From contig NC_087066.1 of assembly GCF_963678635.1 (NCBI RefSeq), positions 64,858,282 to 64,922,281 on the forward strand: a stretch of DNA of 64,000 nt. Reading direction: 5' to 3'. This DNA is from Symsagittifera roscoffensis. Lineage: Eukaryota > Xenacoelomorpha > Acoela > Convolutidae. Below the pieces are notes generated by a model. It was not told where the DNA came from. It saw only the letters and a program-made list of their open reading frames with translations, and searched no databases. A program made the position numbers and the translations under genes. Positions 22,306-35,113 of the stretch are shown piece after piece; positions within the stretch are counted from its first letter, which is position 1, and each line of letters opens with the position of its first letter.

Positions 22306-24575
22306 TCTGGTGTGACCAAAAAAACTCAAACAGACCTTAACTAACCTAGATTTAGAAAAAATAGATTGGAATTAGACAAATACAACATTTAAAAAAATGT
22401 TATATGACAAAAATTTAGGAGAAATGTCTCCACGACTCCATCGATCAGAGCCAATTTTTCGAACAATACGAGAACTACCCGGTATTGGAAGAAGACCTCG
22501 GACAAGAGACGACGTACGACTAGGAAGAAAACCTACCAATCAATTTCATGATTGTACGACAAAAACGAGATCAAACTTTCATATTTAGAATACTTCCAGC
22601 AGCAAACTTAAATTTTCATTTACTGACATAGAATTTTGAAGAAACATATTCAATAACCTTTCATGGCGCTAAACCTAATAATTATACAATAACGATTGAT
22701 AAAAACAACTCTAGTCGTTCTCCTTAAAAATCTCGAGTTTTAAAAACATCTTGGAAAAAATATTTATTGATTACAAAATACAAAAATTAGTTAGTGTAAA
22801 GCTTATTTGTTAGTATAAATAAATCATCCTTTCATCCCAGCTTCATCACCTAAAACATAACAGCAAATTTCAAAACATTAACATCGTCAAAACTAAACAG
22901 TTAATTTTTTCTTCATTTAGACCTTTGCCTAAAAGTTATCAAGGCTTATCCTTTTTTTCACCTAAATTAATTTCATATAAAATAACAGATCATCAAGGCT
23001 TCCTTTGGATCTTTAAATTAATTTCACTTAAATTGAAATGAATTAACTTTATCTAAATATCCTGATCATCAAGGCTTCCCTTGGATCTTTAAATTAACTT
23101 CACTTAATTTAAAATAAATTAACTTTATCTAAATATTATGATCATCAGGGCTTTCCTTGGATCTTTAATTCACCTTTATCTCAATTAAATTTAATTTCTT
23201 TAATTTTATATCCTGATCATCAAGGCTTATCCTTGGATCAAATAGAACAATTTTATTCTCCCCCTCACAATTATTAAAGTGCCTAACGACATCAAACGTC
23301 GATTCACTACCCAACCCTTCCCCAAGACCCAGGACTAATAGAATTTTTTCAATCAAACTAACCATTCTAATTAGGATAAACAGTGAAAAACTTCGGTTAT
23401 TCATCCTTCACGTGATCCCCCCCCCTCTTACCCGACCCAGGTCAGTACTTAAATTTTGTAAGTTTAAAATAATATCTAACGAACTACTTGTGTTCTAGTA
23501 ATACCTGAACCTTGTGGATCGATTTACTATTCTCCAACCCTTGATCACAATCACTACCCCTAGGTAAGATTAAGTAAGTTAACAACTTAACTTAGACTAG
23601 CCACGAGAAATTAAAAATCATTCTCAGGAATTGATATATACTTTTCTCTCCAACCCTGAACTACACGACCCAAGTTAGGCTAACCACAAAAAATCGTAAG
23701 AACTAACAGTTTAGGACATTAAAAATCACTAATCCCAATATTGCATCCGTCATCCTAAACCTTATATCAAGAGACAATTTAGGAAACAAACAAACAATCA
23801 TTATACACAATTGTATAATTAACGCCCAAAAATACGACCTTGTAATCACATCACACAGACAAACATAGGATACACAAGAACAAAAAGAAAACACTAAGAA
23901 AGAAAATTATTATCAAACAAAAAAAAATTATTAGGAAACGATTTTCCAAAGGAAGAAACACAGGTACTACAAACTGAATCTAAAAGGTGACCCAAATTAA
24001 ATTACAGACACTCCAAAAATTGTTGTTTGTAAATGTTAGACACCATTTTGAGCACAAAAAAAATAAAGTTCAAGACACAAATTGCACGAAAACCCTCGAA
24101 AAACAGGCCGAAAATGGCACAATTTTTATTGGACTTTGTAGGTCAAACTTTTCAACTTTTTCGAAAAATCGTAAATCAATATTTTGCGAGACGCAAGATC
24201 TAGCGTTTAATACCTAGATTAATTAATAAAAGCAGCCCCAGAACATCAACATGAGAAAAATTCGCGTCCCAACCCAAACCTCTTAAATCCACCAAAAAAC
24301 AAGGAACTTTGGATTTTTTTTCCAAATTTTTCAAAACTAGGGTCAAAAAATCAATATTTAAGAATGTTGAGCCCTAGAGATGACTATTGGCTATGACTAG
24401 AATAAAAAATTAAATAAATACATTTTAAATTGCGCTAGGGAGAAATTTTTTAAGAATTCAATATACAGAAAAACAAAAAAAAACGCAAAGTGAAAAAAAA
24501 CTGTATACTAACAGAGTTTGAGCGAAGCAGTACTTTGCGCCCCAATAAACCCGCAATGCAACCTCCACCGGTTCT
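22306..24575 (+). mobile_element. 5' internal region of LTR element, no gag recognised
   Basis: Leader sequence with several repeats of the form GATCATCAAGGCTT..CTTGGATCTTTAAATTAA (22980-23235), also seen inverted at 4.4-4.9 kb. A short frame at 22397-22588 has no recognised homology. Gag, protease and reverse transcriptase appear to have been lost. Confidence 0.55.
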
Positions 24576-25151
24576 ATGGACACCATTTTAGCATTATGCA
24601 AGGATTGCTTAACATGCCAATTAAACAAAAATACACAAAGTTATTGTCAACCCACTAAAGAATCAATATGTCATAATCTACCACCACATACCCACAATGA
24701 AGATCACTTTCATCATCCACAAATTTTAAAATTAGCTTCCGGTACACGCACTGAATGGATTTTAAACAGAGACAAAAAACACAACGAAATTTACCATAAA
24801 GTAACAAAAAAGTTATTACAAAGACAAAGTATTAATTCCTAAATAAATTCCCAATTTACCACAGCTACAAATTTAACAATCGGAACATATGTTTTAATTC
24901 CAAATTTTACAACACCAAAAAGAATTTCTAAAAAATCACAAGCACTCCGAAAAGGACCGTATCAAATAATTGATAAACCCACTGATGTAACATACAATCT
25001 TACAGACTTAAGCAAAAAAGAAATCGTTCAACATCGAAACAGACTTTTACCTTATTACCCGAAAGAGTACGCACTTGGAGAACTTACTCAATTATACTCT
25101 TTTACAGGACTTAAAAATATTCAAAAAATATCAGAACAACATCAAAATTAA
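24576..25151 (+). pseudogene. integrase fragment of LTR element, one in-frame stop
   Basis: One frame spans 24576-25151 and is interrupted only by TAA at 24840-24842. The first part has CKDCLTCQLNK, the CxxC half of an integrase zinc module. The DDE core seems deleted. After the stop come NLTIGTYVLIPNFTTPKRI, RKGPYQIIDKPTDVTYNL and IVQHRNRLLPYYPKE, the typical Ty3/gypsy integrase tail (GDxVLx..GPyxIxxxxxxxTYxL..xxVHxxRLxPY). The junction of zinc module to tail means an internal deletion of roughly 200 codons. Confidence 0.72.
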
Positions 25152-27318
25152 AGCACTGATATGTATTCCATCCAAAAACAATTAGATAAAAAGGACAAAG
25201 AACTTAAACAACAGAAAAAATCACTGAAACAAAAAGCAAAAATCGAAAATTAGAATAAAAATTTATACTAAAAGATCAAAAAGAAAAATCTCCACATAGA
25301 CAATCCTCGCGACTTTGTAATCAGCCACGAAAAGATTACAAAACATTCGTCCCGCAGTCTAAAATATTTTTAAAATTTGAATTTCGAGAACCACTTTAAA
25401 ATAATTAACATTTTCACCTCTTGAAAATATTTTCATGGACCGAACATTTTCTCAAAATTCATGCTGAAAACTAGTTCCATTTTAGCCAATAAAAATTTTT
25501 CCGAATCATCACCTTAATTTTGACACGACTTCTTTAGCCGACAAACAATCACCTTCAAGCGTATCTCAAACAATAAATTTAAGACCTCCAGGTCAAAAAT
25601 AAGCAACCCGCTCAAATTTGACAACTAAAAGAAACAAAACCTCAATTTTAAGACCCTCCCCTATCAACTAGAACAAAAATCAACAAAATTGTTCCAGCTT
25701 AAGCCTCGAAATCAAAATACCCTCAAGCAAAAGTATTAAATTAGCCTAAAGAACAAAATCGACATGATCATTTAGCCTAAAGTACAAATAACTCTCAAAT
25801 ACCCCCGATCATCCAATGAATAAAAATCAAACTAGGAAGTCCCTTAATAGCCCTCCAAACTTCCCTCACCAAAAATTGCTCAAACCCAACCTACTTGTCA
25901 AAATTCCAATAAATAACCCGACCACACTCGAATTGCTTTGACCATTTCTTCAAACTAAATACATCATTCGCTTACTAGCTGAGTTAATAACCTCATCAGA
26001 AATAATCCACGAGATTTTTCCCCATGGATTCTTCCCCGACGAATAAGGTAAGTACGAATTAAATAAATTATTCTAATAAATTCGAATCAAAACTAGCCAT
26101 TCTTAATAAATGTTTTTCCTTTTTCTCTTTAGTCTTCACAAGTACGATCATCAATCATCTACAAAAAAGAAAAACAACACAAAAAAAAGAAAACTTTTTT
26201 TTTCTGGAATCATAAATTTAGACTAACCAATTACAATAAATGAAGCAGTAAAATTTACCCCCAAAACAGCACTTAATTGATATATGAACTCTTTTCCCAT
26301 ATGCAGTAAATATTCTTAAAACGAAAATAAATTGAGAATTTCAACCCCCAAATAAAGCCTTAAAATTAATAATTTCAATGTAGTAAATTAATAAAAATTG
26401 CCTATAAAATTAAAGCAGTACTAACTTTTTCAAAGACGCTTCTTTGTAGTTTTAAATGTTCACTCGCCCACAATCCTATCCACAATCGCACAGCTCGCCC
26501 ACGAAGAATTGCTTACAATAAGGAATTTAACTTTTAACTTTCACTGATAATAACTCTAACCAGTTTTAACACATTTCAAACTTTCCTTTAACCCGGTTGG
26601 AAAGGAATTATATAATAATCCAAACTAACCAACGCAAGCTTACTTAACACCACAAACCACAACCTAACAGCATGACTAAAAAAAGAAAACGCACCGTACT
26701 CAAACCGGATTAAAACAAGCATAGATTTGAATAAATCATTCTCTTAAAAATAACCGCACTAAAACAAGAACGCTTTTGCGATAAAAATTAATACTAACTA
26801 AAAAGTAATAGATCATAACTAAAAACAAAATTAACAAAGATTTGTATATGTAAATAATACAATGCAGTATATAGATTACATACAGCCCAAAGACGAGCAG
26901 CAAGGAATTTGACAAACCAAGCACACTCCAACTACGGAATGGCAAAATACAACCAAAATGCTGCCTACAGTCACTACACTCAACGGATCTAAAGTACGAC
27001 TTGGCATCGCAGCAAAGGAAACCCATTGAAACAGAACAATGGCCATCTCAATGTTCAAGTATACGTAGAGATCCAAGTCACCAGGCGCTGCATCCGAAGT
27101 CGAACTACACGACACTTCCCATTCTCTAAAATCAATCACCAACCGATCTATCACAACCGATCAGAAATCATAATACAATCTACCGAAACTATCGTGATAA
27201 CATCTCTTCTTCCAAACCAGAAAAAAAATATGCATGCAACCTCTAAAGAAAAACCACCATCCATCCTCCACTACAATAAAAACATTGAAAAACTAAAACT
27301 CTCTAAACCCCGGATGGG
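25152..27318 (+). mobile_element. 3' internal region of LTR element, no ORF recognised
   Basis: AT-rich, with no frame I can assign. Short open frames on both strands at 26.7-27.4 kb overlap each other and look non-coding. A weak purine tract (CGGATGGG) precedes the 3' LTR. Confidence 0.45.
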
Positions 27319-27698
27319 TGGAACCAGATTTGAACTGGTATTTATCATTGGTTATTATTATGATATTTTGTCTCTATAAAATATTAAATACTAGCCAATC
27401 ATACTCCATCAAACTAACAACCCACTTATTTGTAAGTGTTGAAACTACTTGTAGTTTCAACACCAGAGCAGTTTGAATTAAACTTAGAATACAGTTGTTC
27501 TCATTCTGGAACTAACTCGCATAAACTGGTGTACACTAGATCTAATGAGACTAGGAGATATAAGAGTAAGATTAAGATTGGTATTAGACTAAGAAGTTGC
27601 ACGAATCTATCCGGCCGAAAATAAGATAGCGTGACGAGCAGACGGCGTACCTTTATCTGAAATTTCTCTGTGATTTACAGTCCAAAAGACATAACTCA
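27319..27698 (+). repeat. 3' LTR of retrotransposon
   Basis: Partner of 21928-22305 with only scattered differences, so the element (about 5.77 kb) is younger than the Ty3-like one at 12-19 kb even though its coding capacity is gone. Confidence 0.85.
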
Positions 27699-27758
27699 TT
27701 TATGAGTAAAAACATAAATGATTCCTGTACTCTTCTGTCATCCTCAAGTTCTATTTTT

Positions 27759-28286
27759 CTTCCGACTTTCGATACGAAAGAAACGGAATATTTGTGCTCG
27801 GGGTGGGTTTTTTTTTCTTCAGACAAATTTCAATTTTTTAACTAGCCATTTTTGAGGGAATTTTTTTATCATTCGAAAAGTATTGTTGTCCTGAGCTTGA
27901 ATTTGAAATGATATTTCACCTGTGATCATTTTTCGTAAAGTTATGGGGGTTTTAAGATTGCAATTTTGGCGAATTTGGGACAATTAACGCGCGATATATT
28001 TGGCGATCTCAACGCGTAAGCAGAGATTTAATCCGTCTTAGAAATCGTTCCAAATTGGTTGAAAGAAGCTTATTTGCCATAATTGATATGTTACAAGGAG
28101 CGAAATCTAACCTTTTGTACTTAATATGGCTTGTGGGGGATAATTTTTTGTAAAAATTTTCAAATATTTGAAAAAAAATTCATTTTAATTTTTCTACAAT
28201 TATTTTTTTAAATTTTATTACTGCTCCATAAACCTTAAAAGACAGTCGGAACATTCAGGGCTTTGCCCTGATACGAGTAGTCTTGT
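27759..28286 (+). repeat. Helentron-like repeat, full length
   Basis: From CTTCCGACTTTCGATACGAAAG to AGGGCTTTGCCCTGATACGAGTAGTCTTGT (528 bp). All family blocks are in order. Confidence 0.85.
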
Positions 28287-28795
28287 TAATATTCATGCTC
28301 TAATCTATATTCAAGTGCCAATGAGCAAAGTGACGACACTTATACACGTCGTGATGATTTTTTGTTGTTTGAATTTCGATTAATTTTGAGATTCAGTTTC
28401 AGTTGCTAAAAGGAAGGCAAATTACGCTCTCAGTAACAAAATTACAATTAGCTGTATAATTACAATGTAACTGTATATGAGTTTCGAAAGTGGATTTGAA
28501 CTTTCTAGGCTCGAAGTATTTTTCTCGAGTTTTAACTTCCAAATTGCAAAAACGAATTACTTCTATGCGGTATTAAACATAAGTTTGGAAGGGTTGGTGA
28601 TGAAGTTTTCAAATAAAAAGAATTTTTTTAACATTTTTTGATTTTTTTCTATCTGTCAAAACATATGTAAATAATACCGAAGCATATAAAAATTGTTTCA
28701 ATTTGAGTCAACTAATATGATCATTTAGCTTGTCTTAAAATAATTTGAGCGACTATGACTGAGGGATGATTCTCCACGCATAAACTGATTGATCG

Positions 28796-29310
28796 AAGAA
28801 AGAGACGAAATATTTGTACTCGGGATGTTTTTTGGCCCATGTGAACAATCTCCCCCTTTATAGACTGAGTGATTAATCTCCACCCTGAAACTAAATGGAA
28901 AATTCAAGCCGTAAGTCCTGTATCATTTTTTATGATCACAAATGATAGGCTGGAAATTATTACTTTCAACCAAGAGAAAAACCTGCACCCTAAATTGATT
29001 AATCTCCACCCTGAAACTAAATGGAAAATTCAAGCCGTAAGTCCTGTATCATTTATTATGATCACAAATGATTGGCTGGAAATTATTACTTTCAACCAAG
29101 AGAAAAACCTGCACCCTAAATTGATTTGAAGGGGAGATTGCTCACTTGGTCCTTTTTTCTCCAGACAAATTCCGACTTTTAATTTGCCCTTTTGAGTAAA
29201 ATTTTGTGCATCATTTGAATCTTTTGTTATTTTGAGCTCAAAATTAAAATTCTCGCGTGATAGTTTCTTTAAGTTATGGTGGTTTAGCGGCAATGGCCAA
29301 ACAATTAAAG
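28796..29310 (+). repeat. decayed Helentron-like copy split by a tandem duplication
   Basis: Family-like text at 28796-28845 (GAGACGAAATATTTGTACTCGGGATG) resumes at 29150-29310 (CCAGACAAATTCCGACTTTT, GAGCTCAAAATTAAAA, AGTTATGGTGGTTTA). Between them is an unrelated 2 x 128-bp tandem duplication. Confidence 0.55.
28869..29126. repeat. tandem duplication, 128-bp unit, two copies
   Basis: GATTAATCTCCACCCTGAAAC begins at 28871 and 28999. The units are nearly identical and stay open in one frame, but no protein family is recognised, so I treat the frame as incidental. Confidence 0.85.
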
Positions 29311-29954
29311 CTACTACAAGCACATTCGCTTGGCAATCCGAATAGTTTTGGATCGATCCCCGCGTTGTCATCAAAAACTGCCCGAAGCATAAATACTTCT
29401 CACTTTCTTCGATAGTCAGTAGAAAAAAAAACTTTCAGCTTTGAAAATGGCTTCAAAAGTTGAAATCTAGCCCAAATAAAACTAATTTTTGATTATCTCA
29501 TAATGAATTTTTAGCAAAGAAAAAATCAATCTCTAGAGTGTATTGTAAGTGAAAGAAATTGGATGACAGTTTTAGAAAAAATAACAATTTTTTTGCTACA
29601 CTAACAAAAAAAATTTCCGGCTTTTTCTTGAGGTATTTAAGCAGTATTAAAAAAAGCGACGATTCGTAAAGTGCGACTTTTAGTAATCAGCAACATTTCG
29701 TATAACAGCGTTGAAAAAAATCAACCGATTGCTCCGCTTGCTCTGCTTTGGTGTGTTGCATTTAAATTTGACACGAGAAATTGCGGGTGAATTAGTCGTT
29801 TGTCGCTCTATCTACTGTTCCGAATTGCCACCTGGTCCAAATTTGATAAAAAGCTAATTGTCATTTTTGACCAAACTTCGACTCAAAAAGAGTTCCCCTC
29901 ACGATATTGACTATTATGTTCTTATTATAATTCCTTCATGTTTTCAATTTCAGC

Positions 29955-30138
29955 CCGGAAAATATTGACGTCTGGGCTTCTGACTTTTGATTTCGGAGTT
30001 GTACAAATTCAACCACTTGGTGAAGCGACTTTTGACCTCTATTTCATGGAGGGTGGTCAGATGATGGAGAGGGCAATGGACCCCGACCAGATTTTCTACC
30101 TGGAACCAATAAGTGCATCTATCGTGCTCCATGTTTAA
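29955..30138 (+). CDS. terminal exon of modular extracellular gene with stop codon
   Basis: The exon opens after TTTCAATTTCAG and continues in phase 1 (A from the previous exon plus CC). It reads RKILTSGLLTFDFGVVQIQP, then GEATFDLYFMEGGQMMERAM and YLEPISASIVLHV, and stops at TAA. There is no hydrophobic anchor or GPI-like tail, so the protein ends as a soluble domain, or another splice form supplies the anchor. An AATAAA occurs at about 30461 and could serve polyadenylation. Confidence 0.68.
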
Positions 30139-31420
30139 CAGTTTTGACCATTTTTGCATGTTTTTGATAGCTTTAAAATCAATTGATTAAATTAAAAATT
30201 TTATGTATTTAACAAATTCCACGGTGTCAATTTGTATTGTTGGAATATACTCGCAAAATGTATAATTTTTAGGGGTCTTTTCTGTTATATGACGCAAAAT
30301 TATCAATTTGTTGATTGATTTTTCTGTTAGTTATTGCAAATCCAGATTTTCTTTAGTTGGAAGTAGTTGTGATCAATCAGATTCGAGCATTATAATCCAA
30401 TTTTCAATTATCCAAACTTCGGGCCGTATAACAGATAAGACCCATTTTGAATATGAAGCTAATAAATTGATAACTGCAGCTTTATCTTCTGAACTTTTTT
30501 TTCTAATTTTTGTTTCAAGTATCGTTTGCTTCATCCAATAATCCCTGCCCATCAAAAGTTAGCTGATCAAAAATTGATGTGATGCTGTGCTCATCTTTAA
30601 AGGTTGGCAAAGATTCGTTTCTCCTTTCGTCCGTTTCTTTTTTTATCCACAAAGAATAATTGACCATTTTGAAATTGTGCAACAAAATAACTAACCTAAT
30701 AACCTTTTACTGTTGTTAGCCACAACCTCAGCTGAAGGTCCTTTTTTGATATTATGAAACTAATCCGAGTGTTCGAATCGGTTTGATTTAAAACAACCGA
30801 AAAGGATAAAATTTCCAAATTAATTTAAATTTCAAGTTTAATGAAACTTCATCCTCAGTTTTCGGCCAGAGAAGACCTAATCTAATATGTGTGAGAAATT
30901 CCTTTTTTGAGAAATGTCGTAAGGATTTCATAAACAGTAAGTAACATCATGAGAATTTATATCAACTGCTCAATTGTTTCATCGGACCAATTAAAGTTCT
31001 CCTCCAAATTGGACATCCATTCCAAGAAATTTACACGAAGCTCTAAGAAACCTTAATCCATATTAAAAGCTGGGACTGAAGATCTTAACTTGATCTATCA
31101 AGGAGGAGGATTTTAAACTGATCTTTTTCTTCTAAAAACAATGTAAATTTGGAATAAAAGATAACAAGAAAAGAAAATAGTATGAGCTTGTGTCGTACAA
31201 TAACACATTTGTAGTGAAAACTGAATAGTTAATAAAATAATAAAGTTTGTGTTAAAAATAATTTTTTCAACCAACTGAGATAATTCGGTGATTGACTTAC
31301 ACGACTTACACATACAAAAGTTTCTGTGTTAATATATTGTCTGCCCTTCATTCCATAGGTTTTCTTCGGCCGCATAGGTTTGTGCAGATACTTAGTCCAA
31401 TTTTAAGTCTTAGTCGTACT
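30139..31420. other. 3' flank of modular gene, no gene recognised
   Basis: Probable 3' UTR followed by intergenic AT-rich DNA. Short frames near 30.3-30.5 and 31.1 kb lack splice context or recognisable similarity. Confidence 0.4.
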
Positions 31421-32070
31421 CAGTGGCGTGCGCAAAAATTTTTCAAGGGGGGGGGGGGGTTTCCTTACTTTTTTTAGGTCGACCTTTTTTTGATTTTCCG
31501 ACCTCTCCGGCCCTTAGAAAAATTCCAAGATTGGTCGGTCGAAAAGGAATGACGTAACATAATACCAAAGGGGGACCTAGTGGTGCGGAGGGGGGGGGGG
31601 CTAATTGTGCAAATCCGCACCTAATTGAGCAAATACGATAATGTGTAGTTCTGGGAAAACTGTCAGGAAATTTGACTAATCAGGAAAAGGCCAGAGCGAC
31701 TGGACATGCCAAGGATGCGCAAACGCAACCGGTTGGAGACGACCGTCGAAAATCAAATCAACTGCACCAGTGGCTTGCGCAGAAACTTTTCAAAAAGGGA
31801 TGGTTTTTCGAAACATTTTGAAAAATTTGCGGACCATTTTTTCTAGGTCGACCTATTTGGTTATCCGAGCTCCCCATTCAAAAAACAGGCCAAAAAACGT
31901 CGTTTTTGGGAACTTTTTGGCAAACTTTGACACAATAGGTGAACTTTTTTCCGGCGCTCTCTATCCCTCAAAATTAGTTATATTGGCGCTAGAGGGGCCT
32001 TAAGAAACATTTTGAGGTTGAGCAGCCAAAAATGAACGTCGGAAACTTATACCAAAGGGTGATCCTTTAC
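31421..32070 (+). repeat. two hAT-like MITE fragments
   Basis: CAGTGGCGTGCGCAAAAATTTTTCAAG plus a G run at 31421-31620, and CAGTGGCTTGCGCAGAAACTTTTCAA at 31768-32070. Both share with 6635-7047 the middle block (TTTTGG..CAAACTTTG, TATTGGCGCTAGAGG, AAAGGG.GATCCTTT). Right ends are truncated. Confidence 0.6.
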
Positions 32071-32089
32071 AAATTTGGCAACCAGCATC

Positions 32090-32812
32090 AGAATTAGAAT
32101 TGAGGCTCTTGATTCCTTAGTCTAACTAGATCAAGGGAACAACACACTGGTTCAGCAGAAATAAATTTGGGCTCAGCTTTATTCCAATGGTCAGATCAAT
32201 TGATCACTTCAAAGCCTTGGTATGGTAATTTGTAATTAATAAACTTAATAATATTATACCCTGAATATGTACAATTATGTACACTAACTAAAGAATTAAA
32301 GGAACAAATTGGTTAAGACTGAATTAATAAAGTCTAATCTAAAACAACATTAAAGTGAATGGTCGACCGATGGTCGATATGAAACATATTTAGCAGGTAT
32401 GTAATTAAAGCTAAAGGTCAATAGGTTAAACAAAATGAACAACTCACAACATTCCTCAACGGGAAATATTTAAATATTTACAATTAGCTAAGACTAAGTC
32501 TATATACACCCTTTTCCCCCTTCAAAACAAAGATAAACAAAATGTACAAATTGTACAAAATAAAATGAAATGAACAGAACGAAAAATTGTTCTCTACAGT
32601 TTAGGTTGGTATGTACAAATATGCAAAAATTGGTGAAATTTACAAAAAGCTAACTAATGTACACTAAATATAGATGGAGATAAAATAAATTTAAGCTACA
32701 AACTGTACATAAAAGTGCCAGTGACTTAAAAACCGTGTGGCAAAATTTAAAAAAATTGTGGAATAAGGAAATTGGAAATAGAGTTTTAAATGAGTTCAAT
32801 GAGTTTTTAATT
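32090..32812 (-). repeat. putative 3' LTR/non-coding tail of second Ty3-like family
   Basis: A non-coding stretch directly downstream (minus strand) of the pol C-terminus. It carries GGTCGACCGATGGTCGAT and GCAGGTAT words, reminiscent of the LTR at 12.2-12.5 kb. No partner LTR could be paired by eye, so the assignment is weak. Confidence 0.35.
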
Positions 32813-33975
32813 TTACTCGGCATCAAATTCATCTAAAGATTGTCGTAAGTCTTGATCTATCGTCGAAGATATTTCGCTTACGTAGTCCTGCTCTGAGACT
32901 ATGTTGAGGGATTTCTCGGTGAGAGTCTTCCACGAAGATCGGGATTTTCGCAAGAGGAGTGAGGAAATCAGATGGGTACCAGCACAAGAAAGCAGCTGAC
33001 GTAAAGGAACTTGATTGGTGTCCGTGTTGCGTCTCAGGGCCCTCAACGAAATCCACATATCGGCGTTCACAGTAGAACTGGGGTGATCCCATACTTCTTC
33101 TGCGTCTGATTGTAGATCTGGGCTGGGTGGCAACAGGAGGCGTTTCCTCTGGTGTGCTGTCCAGCAATATTGGCTCTGATGCAGATCCAGATGATGATGG
33201 TCCAGGAAGACTGCTGGCTTGTGTCGCGACCGATGGTCCGCTGGGTACTTCTTCACCTGTAAAATTTAAATCGACGTTATTGTCAGAATCCCGATTAATT
33301 GGGGTATTGTTATTTGACATATCGTCGAAGTACTTGTCGATTAGGCCGTCCCACGAGTTTAGATTTAGTGAAGAAGATGGAGAAAATGAACCTCACAATT
33401 TCTGCGGGGAATCCGGAATGACGATGACTTCAGTCGATGAATTTGTGGACGTTTGTGTGGAAGTCGGGTTTCCGCAAGTCGAGTTTCCACTGGTCGTGTT
33501 TTTCTGATGGTTAGCTCTGGTTGACTTCTTGGGAGGCGATGTTTTCCCCTTTCCGGCTAAACTTGGAACGCATGAACTATCGGTACTCTTTGGTTGGGTA
33601 TTAACAAGGGTCTTAGAAGGGCCCCGAAGTATTTTCCCTTTGATGGCTAGGACAGATTTGCGTAAAATATGTCCATTTTCCAATGCGACCTTGTGGTCCA
33701 AAGAATTAAAAATTGTCTCTTTAACGAGATTCGAATACAATTTTCCGTTTTTTCGATTGGAGTTTTTTCTAAAAAGATCATCTCCGGTGGTCAATTTTTC
33801 TAGAGTAGGCCGATTCCGATTATAGGTCGGGTTTGGGGTTGCTCGGCTCCCATGGGGAATCTTTGCCAGTGGTGGGATGTCCGAGTCTGAGGAGGAGTCC
33901 ATGGCTGCATCCTCGAATTCGTCCTCTGCTCCATCGTGTAGCTCCCAGTTCTTTGCCCGGGGGTCTGATATGATT
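32813..33975 (-). pseudogene. pol C-terminal extension, element B of second Ty3-like family (frameshifted)
   Basis: Two minus-strand frames joined by a frameshift near 33390. The first (from about 33975) reads NWELHDGAEDEFEDAAMDSS, then HKVALENGHILRKSVLAIKG and ends STEVIVIPDSPQK. The second continues with EEVPSGPSVATQASSLPGPS and an arginine-rich stretch (RSTIRRRR) plus FYCERRYVDFVEG. The same order occurs in element A at 35438-36584 with clear but imperfect identity. Low-complexity Ser/Pro/Thr composition and the VIVIPDSP motif are the salient points. Function unknown. Confidence 0.6.
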
Positions 33976-34100
33976 GACTTTCCTTGATCTAAACGATTAT
34001 CAATAGAAATCAGATTTTTCCATCTGGTGTTAGCAGTGCGATTGAAGTGTTTTTCAAATGGGGTACACCCAATGGACAGTTATTTGGTAATGCGATGGTT

Positions 34101-35082
34101 TCAAATAATTTTTTCAATTGAAGGATTTAAAGTCAATTTAGGTAATTCGTATGACATGGCGAGAAGTTTGGATTTTAAAGTATAAACAAGTATTTCAACG
34201 AATCCATTTGATCTATGATCACCTACTGTACAATAAATAATCTCTTTAGTATAATTTCCGCAGAAGGTCTTAAAATCGAGTGACAAAAAGCATGACCCAT
34301 GGTCGACTCTGATTTTTCTTGGAAAACCGTGAAGATGGCAGTAATCGTTCAGAAAAGAAACAACTGAATTTGCAGACGTGTTGTTAACTACCTTCGCCGA
34401 CGGGCATTTGGTAAAACGATCTATGCACAGAAGGATATATTTTTTGGTCCACAAAAAGGGTTCAAAGGGCCGGCGAAATCTAGATTTATCTCTTCGTTAG
34501 CTTGCTCACATGATCCGATAGTTTGCTCACATGATCCGATAGTTTGCTCACATGATCCAATTCCAACAAAATCTTAAGGTTTTTACCGGTTTTTGAACAT
34601 TGTGAGCCTCCCTGTAGGTAGGTGGTTTGTCTCCTGTAAACATACGGCCATCAGATATATTTTGCAAGTAACTTCATGCCAAACTGGCCTGGGTGGTGGG
34701 ACTCATGCAACATCGAATTGAATGCGCCGCGGGCCGCAGCTAGCACCAATTTTTTGTTGTCCATGAAGAGCAATTCGTATCTAGTGTGCAGGTCCTTCTC
34801 GCAGTTTTTCAGGCACGATCTATAAATTCCCAGTGGGCATCCTGTCTTCAATATTGGAATAAAGTCCCATACGATTTTTGCCGTCCTTGGTCCCAATTTG
34901 AAAAATTTTTCCGGTATAATTAGAGAAGAAGGTAAAGATAAGTTTGCTTTGTAACGTTTCAATAAGGTCGAGTGGTCGTTATTCAATAGATTGTCCTTAA
35001 ATTTTAAGGCTATATTGTGTTCTTCTGGGACAATTACTAGAGGATCTGAAAATTTTGGAGATGACGTACCCGTGCTATTCAA
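34101..35082 (-). pseudogene. integrase of element B (zinc module and DDE core)
   Basis: At 35082-34651 the frame contains KLVLAAARGAFNSMLHESHH followed by PGQFGMKLLAKYI, the HxxxxHH-PG entrance of a Ty3/gypsy integrase zinc module. At 34454-34101 it reads YILLCIDRFTKCPSAKVV, then RKIRVDHGSCFLS and DHRSNGFVEILVYTLKSKLL, the two catalytic aspartates and the glutamate region of the DDE core. Between them (34600-34460) are stops and a 3 x ~22-bp tandem repeat. The core itself is open, so this is the best-preserved integrase of the window, but it lacks a linked RT. Confidence 0.75.
34496..34562. repeat. three tandem ~21-22-bp units
   Basis: TTGCTCACATGATCCGATAG is repeated, the last unit degenerate. 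The array lies inside the integrase remnant and disrupts it. Confidence 0.8.
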
Positions 35083-35113
35083 TCGTTTTGGTTAAACCCT
35101 TTCGTTATGCATT

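Larger units (their letters stand above)
21731..29954 (+). other. 8.2-kb last intron carrying an LTR retrotransposon and repeats
   Basis: It contains the + strand LTR element (21928-27698), a Helentron-like repeat (27759-28286), a 128-bp tandem duplication (28869-29126) splitting a decayed repeat copy, and unassigned AT-rich DNA (28290-28790 and 29320-29950). Confidence 0.6.

Noticed and set aside
26736-27379. Overlapping open frames on both strands in the 3' part of the LTR element
   Set aside because: Mutually antisense, no motif, no splice context, next to the LTR. Considered chance.
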